Part shown: in pieces, positions 7,918-17,000 of the stretch | Position numbering within the stretch: the stretch's first letter is position 1 | How the letters are laid out: each line of letters starts with the position of its first letter | NCBI GenBank assembly: GCA_947166385.1 | Contig: CAMVEB010000042.1 | Coordinates: forward strand, 1-34,564 | DNA length: 34,564 bases | Reading direction: 5' to 3' | Origin: an uncultured Clostridia bacterium | Lineage (GTDB): Bacteria; Bacillota; Clostridia; Christensenellales; Aristaeellaceae | Notes under the pieces: model-generated | The model's input: the letters and a program-made list of their open reading frames with translations, nothing else | The model's database searches: none | Told to the model about the DNA's origin: nothing | Program-made: the position numbers and the translations under genes

Positions 7918-8044
7918 CAAAAGTGCGCCCTGCTGAAAAAACGGGAACTATTTCACCTGGATGTGGTTAATAAAGGTGTAAGCTGATAATTCAGCTTGTT
8001 GATTAAGAATGAGAGCGTAAGCTCTGCGAACAAAGAAAGGGAGG
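7918..8044 (+). promoter_or_regulatory. Duplicated structured leader of the second membrane-protein copy
   Basis: This repeats 5148-5275 with about 80-85 percent identity by eye, including the end of the upstream secreted-protein gene (GTGCGCCCTGCTGA for GCGCGCCTTACTGA). The two small hairpins are retained (AAGCTGA/TCAGCTT at 7980-7997 and AGAGC-GTAA-GCTCT downstream), as is the ribosome site GGGAGG at 8039-8044. The CCGGGAA/TTCCCGG hairpin is broken here by substitutions. Confidence 0.65.
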
Positions 8045-8052
8045 AAAATCGT

Positions 8053-8580
8053 ATGTCACTCGAAATCAGTCATGATTTTTTGAACCAGCCTTATGTGGAA
8101 GGAAATGTAGATGGGAATCATATCATTGATGAACCGAGCCAAGATTTAGGTAGCAGTTCATCGCGCTCCCGCATAGGCGTAAGTAACCTTATTGTATGGA
8201 ATCTCGGAATATTGCTGTTTCCGATTGCGGTTTGTCTGCTTCCAGTAATGTGGAAATCGTGCATCGATCAAAACGCTCCGGAGCTTCTCTGTATCTCCAT
8301 CGGAAGTATCGGAATTGCTGCTTATTTTGTCCTTAGAAATTCCCTGGGCTTCGCACAGGCATTTGGATGCTCGGTTCTTGCAATTTTTATTCTGTTCTTT
8401 ATTTTCGTCACAGTTTTTACATTCGTGATTCCAATTCCGGCATTGGCAGCGCCATTCTCAATCAATACATTTCTGCTCATTGGCTTAATCGGATTTCTTA
8501 CTTCCCTTGCGCCGTCCTTCATGATTGCGGTTCTTAGCGGTATCAGGCTTCATTTCAAAAAACAGCATCAATGCCAGTAA
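8053..8580 (+). CDS. Small multi-pass membrane protein, paralogue B (175 aa)
   Basis: A shorter paralogue of the gene at 5283, starting at the ATG at 8053 directly after GGGAGG; the in-frame ATG at 7996 falls inside the leader hairpin and is rejected. The N-terminal DFLNQPYVEG block and four membrane helices are kept. About 36 residues between the N-terminal block and the Ser/Gly linker are missing relative to paralogue A, an in-frame deletion. The membrane segments differ at many positions but keep their hydrophobicity, so the gene is probably still functional or only recently relaxed. No function can be assigned. A GGGACA palindrome starts immediately after the TAA, exactly as in paralogue A. 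Confidence 0.78.
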   Translation: MSLEISHDFLNQPYVEGNVDGNHIIDEPSQDLGSSSSRSRIGVSNLIVWNLGILLFPIAVCLLPVMWKSCIDQNAPELLCISIGSIGIAAYFVLRNSLGFAQAFGCSVLAIFILFFIFVTVFTFVIPIPALAAPFSINTFLLIGLIGFLTSLAPSFMIAVLSGIRLHFKKQHQCQ

Positions 8581-8611
8581 TGGGACGCTTGGGACAGTCC
8601 CAACTGTCCCA
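8581..8611 (+). repeat. GGGACA/TGTCCC palindromic element, copy 4
   Basis: A 31-bp palindrome (TGGGACGCT variant) that begins at the first base after the stop of paralogue B. Its position is identical to that of copy 2, so it was duplicated together with the gene. Confidence 0.85.
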
Positions 8612-8622
8612 TTTACTGTTCT

Positions 8623-8652
8623 GCCGGGCCGCGATAACGGTCCGGCTTTTTT
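8623..8652 (+). terminator. Intrinsic terminator after paralogue B
   Basis: GCCGGGCCG (8623-8631) pairs with CGGTCCGGC (8638-8646) through a six-base loop with one G-U pair, followed directly by TTTTTT (8647-8652). It lies 43 bases after the membrane-protein stop. Confidence 0.85.
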
Positions 8653-8728
8653 GTTATATCGTTTTTCCGGACATGCCGCCTCCCGGGTTGCCCCGGGCAT
8701 GATACCAGATGCCTTGGTAAGAAAGCGC

Positions 8729-8773
8729 TTGACATTGCCTTCAGCGCCACATATAATTAACCCGAAAGTTAAT
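8729..8773 (+). promoter_or_regulatory. Consensus promoter with overlapping dyad
   Basis: TTGACA (8729-8734), exactly 17 bases, then TATAAT (8752-8757): a perfect sigma-A promoter. ATTAAC-6-GTTAAT (8756-8773) overlaps the -10 and likely start point, where a repressor would act. It drives the ATPase gene at 8805. Confidence 0.85.
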
Positions 8774-8804
8774 TACTTTATTTTCAATTTCTGAGGTGAT
8801 TCGG

Positions 8805-10196
8805 ATGTTTCTGGGCCGTGAACAGGAGCTGGCAGATCTGAAGGAGCTTTATTCGCAGGATCGATTCCAGTTGTTTATATTATATGGTCGCAGACGTGTC
8901 GGAAAAACAACGTTGTTAAATGAATTCTGCAAAGACAGGAACGCTATTTTCTATTCGGCTGAGCAAAGCAATACAAAGCTCAATCTGGACAAGTTCTCAG
9001 AATTGGTTTTTCAGCATTACGGAGAAACATCGCTTTCACCATTTACAACATGGGAAAAGGCCTTGACCTATATCCATCAGCGTCAGGGGGATCAGCAGCT
9101 GGTATTGGTTTTTGATGAATTCCCTTATCTGGTACGCAAGAATAAGGCATTGCTCTCCACGCTGCAGCATCTGATTGATCATCAATTGCGGGAAAGCAGG
9201 CTGTTCATCATCCTGTGTGGAAGTTATATGGGCTTTATGGAAAAAGAAGTGTTAGGATCAAAAAGTCCCATCTTCGGTCGTCGGACGGGGCAGCTTAAAC
9301 TGCTGCCTTTCACATATCAGACGGGCAAGCGCTTTCTTGAGGGATATACCCCAGAGGATCAGTTGAAGTTTTATGGCGCTTTCGGGGGAACTGCGCTTTA
9401 TCTTTCCCAGATCCAGCCGGAGCAGAGTTTCGAGATGAATATCAAAAGAGCTTTTTTGCGGGTTACAGCTTACTTGTATGAAGAGCCATTACTGCTTTTG
9501 CATCAGGAAGTGCAGGAACCGGGTATTTACAGCGCGGTCATCGAAGCTATCGCAGGCGGATACACGAAATCAAATGAAATTGCCACGAAGATCGGAGAAG
9601 AACCGGCCAAGTGTCTTAAATACATTCATACGCTCTGCGAATTGGGAATCCTGTATAAAGAAGTCCCATTTGGTGAAAAGGAAACAGCCAGAAAAACGAT
9701 TTACGGAATATCGGACCTGATGTTCAGATTCTGGTATCGATATGTTTTTGCCAATCGGACGCTGCTGGAAACAGGTGCGGCAGAGATCGTCTGGAAGCAG
9801 AAAATTGCGCCGGACTATTCTGCTTACATGGGTCTGGTGTTTGAACAGGTGTGCCGGGATTATCTGCTTGAACAGAATGTTCAGGGAAAACTGCCGTTCC
9901 TGTTCACTGCAATCGGACGCTGGTGGGGTTCTGATCCAAAGACCAGAAAAGCAGTCGAGATCGATCTGATTGCAAGCGATGGAAAATCATATCTTTTCAG
10001 TGAATGTAAATGGCGGAATGAACAGACAGATTTATCTGTGCTGAAGGGACTTCGGGAGAAAGCTGATGTCTTTTGTCCAAAGCGCGGAAAAACCTGGTTC
10101 ATTCTGTTTTCAAAATCCGGCTTTACTGGTGCAGTATGGGAAGAGGCTGGCCGGAGAGACGATATCATCCTGATTGATTTGAATAAGATCATCTGA
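8805..10196 (+). CDS. Orphan AAA ATPase with DUF234-type C terminus
   Basis: A 463-residue protein from the ATG at 8805, which follows GAGGTGA at good spacing; the GTG at 8796 lies inside that ribosome site. It starts with the family FLGREQELADLK motif. Walker A GRRRVGKT is at 28-35 and a LVLVFDEFPYL Walker B at about 103-113. A LCGSYMGFM strand is followed by FGRRTGQLKLLPF, characteristic of the DUF234-linked ATPase group. A winged-helix region (GGYTKSNEIATKIGE, about 250-265) is followed by a PD-(D/E)XK-like tail, EIDLIASDGKSYLFSECKW. It belongs to the same broad family as the gene at 919 but is diverged from it, so it is not a recent duplicate. It is cytoplasmic and of unknown function. 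The strong promoter with dyad suggests tight control. Confidence 0.88.
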   Translation: MFLGREQELADLKELYSQDRFQLFILYGRRRVGKTTLLNEFCKDRNAIFYSAEQSNTKLNLDKFSELVFQHYGETSLSPFTTWEKALTYIHQRQGDQQLVLVFDEFPYLVRKNKALLSTLQHLIDHQLRESRLFIILCGSYMGFMEKEVLGSKSPIFGRRTGQLKLLPFTYQTGKRFLEGYTPEDQLKFYGAFGGTALYLSQIQPEQSFEMNIKRAFLRVTAYLYEEPLLLLHQEVQEPGIYSAVIEAIAGGYTKSNEIATKIGEEPAKCLKYIHTLCELGILYKEVPFGEKETARKTIYGISDLMFRFWYRYVFANRTLLETGAAEIVWKQKIAPDYSAYMGLVFEQVCRDYLLEQNVQGKLPFLFTAIGRWWGSDPKTRKAVEIDLIASDGKSYLFSECKWRNEQTDLSVLKGLREKADVFCPKRGKTWFILFSKSGFTGAVWEEAGRRDDIILIDLNKII

Positions 10197-10220
10197 TCCG
10201 CATCTGTTGACACAAGCTCT

Positions 10221-10274
10221 AATACCCATGGCTGTCTCCGGCTCATGGTTCTGTCCAACTTCTGCGTCAAGACT
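10221..10274 (+). pseudogene. Relic of a second copy of the secreted DUF3472-like gene
   Basis: Fifty-four bases correspond codon by codon to 4917-4970 of the secreted-protein gene: NTHGCLRLMVLSNFCVKT here against NTHGYLRSMVLSNFRVRD there. The flanking AGCTCT matches AGCCAG. Homology stops at both sides and there is no start codon or ribosome site, so only a gene fragment remains. It indicates that the secreted-protein and membrane-protein module was once present twice. Confidence 0.75.
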
Positions 10275-10287
10275 TACTCGTCATATT

Positions 10288-10312
10288 TTTGCGTATTTAC
10301 GCAAATATTTTT
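10288..10312 (+). terminator. Probable intrinsic terminator of the 8805-10196 ATPase
   Basis: TTTGCGTA (10288-10295) pairs perfectly with TACGCAAA (10298-10305) and is followed by TATTTTT (10306-10312). It lies 91 bases after the ATPase stop. The stem is AT-rich, so strength is uncertain. Confidence 0.5.
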
Positions 10313-10607
10313 CATGTGCTGGGCTTGCAGATGGTTTTTCATTTGCACACTTAGTTCAAACGAAAGGGCTGACCCCCGCAGTAATATGCTCCCTTCAGGA
10401 ATCAGCCCTGTAATATTTCTTCAGGCAATCGTGGCAGCTTTTCCGTACTGATACCTGACAGGATCCGCATCTGGCTTACAGCAAGCTCCCGCAGTAGCCC
10501 AAATCACCGATTCTCCCAGCTTCAGTCAATTTCTGTATCAGGGCAAACATATTGTCCTGTTCCTGTTGTGCTCCCCTACGAAGCATAAGCAATCCTGTCA
10601 TCCCTTG
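10313..10607. other. Gene-poor stretch with decayed sequence
   Basis: I see no intact gene. A wide hairpin (GGGCTGA 10366-10372 with TCAGCCC 10402-10408) is present. On the minus strand, in three broken frames around 10440-10560, there are short protein-like pieces (for example FALIQKLTEAGRIGDLG) that look like the tail of a lost gene. I cannot name the family. No HEPN-type partner for the neighbouring nucleotidyltransferase is visible. Confidence 0.4.
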
Positions 10608-10952
10608 TCATGCGAAGCTCCTCTCCGGATGATACGCAATTCCATCCTTAACCACATTTGCATGAAAAGAGTTGTGTTCCGGCTTGAAATCCTCCTTCGT
10701 TCTCACACAAATAGATACAGTAACATCATGATCAAGGGACAATTTACTGCCCACTTTGACTACATCCCAGTCCTTCGCTCGCACTTCTTCCCGGGGACAA
10801 TCAGCCGTAAGAAAAATATCAACGTCAGATTCCTGATCAAAATCTCCCCTCGCGAAGGAGCCATATAAATATCCGTTGGTGATCGGCATAAACTTAGCAC
10901 AGGACTCAACTGACTCCCGTAAAATGTTCATTGCTTCCTTCTGATCGCACAT
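10608..10952 (-). CDS. MNT-type nucleotidyltransferase domain protein
   Basis: A 114-residue protein with the minimal nucleotidyltransferase signature GSFARGDFDQESDVDIF (31-47): the helix-turn GS followed by the two metal-binding Asp residues (D43, D45). A later DVTVSI strand could give the third carboxylate. The ATG at 10952 is preceded by AGGTG with 6 bases of spacing. MNT proteins usually work with a HEPN partner, as toxin-antitoxin pairs in which MNT AMPylates or neutralises the HEPN protein, but no HEPN gene follows here. It is therefore an orphan antitoxin-like gene, a relic, or a stand-alone transferase. It lies beyond the terminator of the surface operon and is likely transcribed separately. 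It is cytoplasmic. Confidence 0.85.
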   Translation of the reverse strand: MCDQKEAMNILRESVESCAKFMPITNGYLYGSFARGDFDQESDVDIFLTADCPREEVRAKDWDVVKVGSKLSLDHDVTVSICVRTKEDFKPEHNSFHANVVKDGIAYHPERSFA

Positions 10953-11056
10953 GCCTTACACCTCACTTTCTCTTTTTTATTTTACAGGATCAGCCCGCAT
11001 CTGACAACCCCAAAGAAAAGAGGAGAGCGACCCAGCAAAAACCGGATTCCCGAAGG

Positions 11057-11083
11057 AAAAAGCTGGCCCCCGAAGGAGCCAGC
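11057..11083 (-). terminator. Intrinsic terminator of the surface-protein operon
   Basis: On the minus strand GCTGGCTCC-TTCG-GGGGCCAGC forms a 9-bp stem (one G-U) with a UUCG tetraloop, followed directly by TTTTT. It begins about 10 bases after the stop of the giant gene. A second small TTCC-TTCG-GGAA stem with its own T-run follows at about 11042-11061. Confidence 0.92.
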
Positions 11084-11092
11084 GCATTGGTT

Positions 11093-14000
11093 TTACCTGT
11101 TGTATTTCCGTTTCCTGCCGATCAGCAGCACCCCTGCCAGCAGGATCAGTGCCAGTCCGCCGATGGTGTACATCATTGTTCCGGGGCCGCCCGTACCGGG
11201 AAGCTCAACGCCAGCCGTCTCTGTGTTGATGATGGTGATCTTTGCATTGTTTGCGTTCACTGCTGCGTCTTTTCCATCTGTCACAGAGGTTGTACCATTG
11301 TCGGTTGAGTAGGTTGTTGCTAACACATAGCCCGCGTCAGCCGACGGTGCCGGGTCTTCCACCACGTAGTAGGAAGCATTGTAAGTAACAGTGGTTGAAA
11401 CCGCCTCGCTGCCTTCCCCGGTATTCACCGTTTCGGTCACGGTACGCGGAAGGTTCGGGATATCCACAACCGCCCACCCTGTATTGGCAGTATAGGCTAT
11501 CGTAAACTTGCCATCTGTGTGTCCTGTTACGCCTGTGTATAGTGCTTCCTTCTTGTCGGTGGAATCAGCCGCGTTCGTCAGCACCTGATGCAGTGTAAAC
11601 CCAATGCTCTTGTCTCCGTCAAAGGTCTTGTCAACACTGTTCTGCTTCCACTGCTTGGTCACCCGGATGCTGATCCCTGTCAGGGTATTCGTTACCGTAG
11701 CGGTTCCATTAGCGGAAACGTCGCCATTCAGCACCGTCCAGGTTTTACCGTCCACTGTGACTGCACCATCGGTCACGTTTTGAGCAGTACCTTCAGTGGG
11801 TGTCACGCTGATCTCCTCAACCGCGTAGGTAATCAACGCACCGGTGTTATCGTACTTCGGCAGCTGTTCGAAGGTAACCTTCTGTTCATTTGCGCTGGTG
11901 ATATTCATGATCAGTCTGTTCGTCCCATCCGCCATGACGTGTGTGGCTGCCGCTTCCCCAACCTTCCGGGTCAGGCCAACCTGTACAGAGGCAATACCAT
12001 CCGGCCAGCCAGTAGGCGACCAAGCCTTTTCTACCACGATATTCCTTGTGGGCAGATTGTTTGTCAGCGTAGCGGTACCGTTGGTAAACGCAACAGCCGT
12101 CTGGCTTGCAACATCCAGGGAATCCGTTGTATTTACCTTTGCCGCGGTTTCAGTCACGCGGTACTGGATCGCTGTGCCGGTAATGGTGTACGCCGGCAGA
12201 GCGTTCCAGGTCTTGGACCAGTTGTCAGCTCTGCCAAGCGTGACTCCTGTTATCGGTGTACTGGTTGCAGGATCCACAGCATCAGTCCAAATGGTACCGT
12301 TATCCTCACTCTTTTCTACCTTCACCGTGATAGTAGCGTCAGGCAGGAAGGATTCACCTGTCAGCTGCACATTATTCTGGAACCATTCTTTATTCACCGT
12401 TAGATCAACCGTCTTCGGTGTATTGTTGATGTTGACCAGGCCGTTCGTTCCGGTTCCTTCGCCGCTGATAGTGTATACATCGCGAATCGCAGTATTGTTA
12501 TACGTCACAGCAGTTTCAGTCACGCTATAGGTGATCAGCTTGCCATTGTTATCATACTTCGGCAGGTTCGCCCAACTGTATTCCCAGGCTGTTGTTTCGT
12601 AGGTATCGCCCTCAGTGTTGCCATCCAGCGTCACAGATGCAGGCGTAATCGTCACTCCGTCAGGAGCAGCTGTCGTGTTTTCTTCTGCGCCCGGTACTGT
12701 AGCGCTGATTGTCAGAGTTACAGAAATTCCATCCGGTACAGTCTGTCCTTCCGGCCAGTTCTTCTTCGCCCTGATGGTTACCGGTTCAATCGGGTTCGTG
12801 ATCACGAAAGGATTATCCTGTACTCCTGTCCCCGTCACGCTGTATGCCGAAGCGGATACAGCTGTCCCGCCGATCTTCGTTTCGATGACCTGATACTGCT
12901 TGGCAGAATCCAGATTGTCCCAATGCACAGCATTTCCGTTGGCAACAGTTACAGGATCGCCAAGATCAGCCCAGTCAGAGCTTGCATCGTCCCGCACCTG
13001 CAGCTGGAAGGTGACGTTAGCCACATCAGCCGGCCAAGCGTCCAGCGCCGTTCCGTTCTGAGTCCATGCCTTCCTTGCGTAGATGCTGATCGGCATTGTT
13101 CCGTATTCATTAGCGAAGTTCAATGTGGCCTTTGCAGCTTTTGTGGCATCCTCATCGTTCGGATTGCCGGCAATGGCCGTTCCATTCGGATCGCCGGCGC
13201 CAGCATAAGCAACTGCATTCACCTTGGCTGTGACATTGAGTCCATCCACAGTATAGTGTGTTTCTGTGAAGGTCACATTGTTCCCCAACGGGATCTCATT
13301 GATCGTCCAGACGTAAGGTGTATTCTTGCCGTCGCCGCTCTGTGCATTCGACGGCGTCAGTGTCTTGCTCTGATTGTTACCGGTATTATTCTCTCCATCC
13401 TTCCAGACGGCTGTGATGGTAAAGTTTGCAGGTAGCGCATCCACACCGCTGAAGGTCTTGGTTACCTTGACGGCAGCCTTCTTCTCGTCATATGTGTTTG
13501 TAATCGTTACAGTCTCATGATGGATATCAGGATTTTCCACCGTAACGGAACTCAGCACACTGTCAACCTCTTCCACTACGTATTCACAGTGCCATTCATA
13601 GCCCTGTTCATCGAAGAAGCCGCGCTGCAATCCGCTGATTACCATTGTCCATGCTTCCACATCTGCGTTGTCAGCAACAGTCATCGCGTACTGATCATGG
13701 TTCACGTGATTCGTAGTCAGAGTTGCTGCCTGTCCGCTCTGATGCAGAGTAAATACACGGTTGTTGTTTCCGACAGTCAGGTATACCGTTTCTTTTTCAT
13801 CGGTGGCCACTCCTCCGACCCACTTCGTCCGAGTTTGTTTCACCATGAATTTGACAGAATTGTTCCATGCAGCTCTCGGATCGCCATTCTCATCAACCCA
13901 CTTCTTGGTGACAGTCAGATCCATCATGGGAGCATTCATAACCTGGAGTTTGTTGGTATCATTCGAACCAATCTTGATACTCGCATCAGCGCCTGAAACG

Positions 14001-17000
14001 ACAGCAGCATCCAGCCACTGACCGGTTGAAGGATCCCACTTGGTATATCTGGTTTCGAAGATGTCCAGAGCATGAGCATCATCTTTAACAAGATGTACTA
14101 TACCATCCTTATCCTTGTATCCAATCTCTTCAAGATAGTAATCGTACAGCGTACCGTCTGCGGCGCCCCCCTGTGCGCCAACCATAGCTTTATGCGTTTT
14201 GATCGTTGTAGTCCAGTTTCCGGATGTATTGGATTTAAGAATCAGGCAATTGTTTGTTGTATCAACGACGCTTGTATTCTCCACATAGCCCTGCCAGTTA
14301 GAGCCGTGCAGTCCATACTCAGCATAGCCGATCACATCTTTCGCTATAATCGCGGTGAAATCTTCCGCTGGAGCATTACCGGCCTTACGCCAGATTTTCA
14401 CATAGACTTCCAGCGCGTCCGGAACACCAAGCCAACGCTTGTCAATTGTGATGTTAGAGGCTTTATAGTTCACAATGCGTTCCCCATCATGGTTTTCAAA
14501 CGCACGACCGAAGACTTCTGTGACCTGTCCTCCTTCCCACCATGTCCTGTCGGGTAATACTGAACTGACCCACTCCCACTCGGGATACGGATCTTTGTTC
14601 ATGTTCCTGTAGACGTTGACTTCACGATAGCAATACTCATAGCTTACAGGAATGACCGTTCCGTCATCCTTTGTATAGAATCCACGTTTCGGAAGACCAA
14701 CGTTATCCTGTCCCTGTGTATAATTGCCGAACTGTCCGTTATTGTTATGGATCGTGAATTCCCAGGAATTGCTGTTCGGTTTCAGGAAATATTCGTTTCC
14801 ACCGTTATCGACTTTAACCGTGCCGGAATCATCATACCCGACGAGCATTTCATTACCATAGTCATGCCAGCCCATGATTTCGGTATTCCGGTCTCCAACG
14901 GCTACAATGCGCCGAATGACCTGAATGCCCAGGAAAATCCCTCTGGTCATTTCTGGCGTAGAAGTAATGTTGTACCAGGAACCGGCTTCTCGAATATCAA
15001 AGAACTGCTTCTTGATATCCATTTCCAGATACTCTGAGCCAAGTTTATTGTGGATTTCAATTTCTCCGCTTACTTCATTGTTGGCATCCGGCGCAAGATA
15101 CACGTTCATGTACTGATCCTGATTTCCGGACATCGCATAGGTTTGTGTTTCAGCATTGTAATCTTTTCCATAACCATAGAGTTCCCAACTCACAACACCG
15201 GTTGAATCCTGTCCTCTGGTCACATCCTCACGTACGTAATACCGTACAGGCTTTCCATTAACAGCATACGGAAGATTCACAGGGCATGTCCATGTCCAGT
15301 TATTATCCTCGCTGTCGTTAAGCGGGATGTGATCGTAGCTTGTTCCGGAATCATCCGTAAAGACTCTGGTAGCTGTCTGATTATTGCTGTCAGTATATAC
15401 CTGATACAGTGTAAAAGTGATTTCCGGGAACCCAGTCGCGTCAGGCGCACCGCGCCATACCTTCTTAACCTTTACAGTCGGAATCGGCTTGTTCAGCGCA
15501 TAAACCAGGGCAGTGCTTGTAATAGGATAATCCTGACTCCCTAATGGTGCACCTGAAGCATTGTTCTGTGTGAATACAGAATAGTATCCTGTGGGATTCA
15601 TATCCTGTTCAACGAAGTAATAACTGTAGGTATAAACCGTCTGACGATAACCATTTTCATCAGAGTTAACGTTCCCGTTTTCTACCCTCATCATTCTTCT
15701 GTAAGTGGTCGTATCAGTCCAATTGTTCCCGCTGTTGAGCGTGACGGTTTTTGCGCTGTTGGATCCATTCCATTCCGTATCAGGACTATCAGAGGTATCC
15801 CCATGATGGATATTCGTAGGATAGGTAGACAGGATCGATTCCCTTCCGGAATTGATAGTGATTGTTACATTCTCACTCAGGTTGGTAATAACTGCTTGAT
15901 TCGTACGATGTACCGTTTGGCTGGTACTGTACTTCCCGATTTCGCACAGATAGTTGTTATTTCGATAATAGACCACTTTCCCATTGTCAGCTTCACTCGC
16001 AAATTCTGCGACCAGGTAAATATTGGAACCCGCTGGGAAAAGATAGGCCTGACCATCAAGGGTCACAGTGTAATTCGTAGTCCCGTCATAAGCGTTTCCA
16101 AACTCACGGTATGACAGACTCTTCATACGCTGAATCTTGAAACTGGCATAGCGATCATTGCTCAGAGATTCAGTGTCATCCCAATCTTTCCTGATGGAAA
16201 TGTCTATGGTTTCATCTTCCGTACGAATATCAGGAACATTATCCACAATGATGCTGTAATAGCGGGAATCATCAGCGCTGGTTACTGTGATATCCAGGTC
16301 ACCCGCGTCATGTACAGGATCCATGGTGTAAAGATCTTCTCCGGTAGTCAGTCCATTCGTCTCATCCCATGCAAGGATAAGTGTCCCGGTATTGTCATTT
16401 CCTGTCCAGACGGAGTATGACTTCTCTGTTACTGCGTATTTGACTCGATACACAGCGCCGTTTGAGTAAATGTGATACATCGGAAGCTGATCAAAAGTCC
16501 GTTCTTCCTGATCCTGTCCTTTATGGATCGTCTTCTCAGAAACACCCGGCACAGCGATGTAATTGGAAGCGGCACCGTCATAATTAGGTGTTCCGTCCAC
16601 GTGAACATCAACATATTCCAGCTGGAAACTGGCTTCCCAATAATAGCCGTTACCGTTATAGGCAGACCAGTTTTTCGTCAGTGGCACATCAACGGTTACA
16701 GGTGCATTGGTGATGGTAGCTGTCTTAGCACCTGTGTCTGCGTCAGTAGTTACGGTCCCGCCGGTTACGGTGTACATATCTGGATCGATCCAGCCATCCG
16801 CAGGAACCGCTCCGTTGTCCAGCTCACCGAAGTACACGCCGGTCTCAACAACAGAATATGTATAAGTCTGTTTCTCTGCTGCTGTCGCGTCAACGTATAC
16901 GGGGAGATTATCCCATGTAACAGAAGCCCAGTTTGACGCTTTTGTCAGCACTGCGGTATCAACTGTCGCAAGCGTAGCTGTGTCCTCGCCGACCTGACGC

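Noticed and set aside
7996..8052. Longer start for membrane paralogue B
   Set aside because: The ATG at 7996 lies inside the leader hairpin, has no ribosome site, and is not aligned with paralogue A.
3981..8611. Could the four GGGACA palindromes be a CRISPR array?
   Set aside because: The copies are separated by irregular distances and whole genes, there are no spacers, and no cas genes are present.
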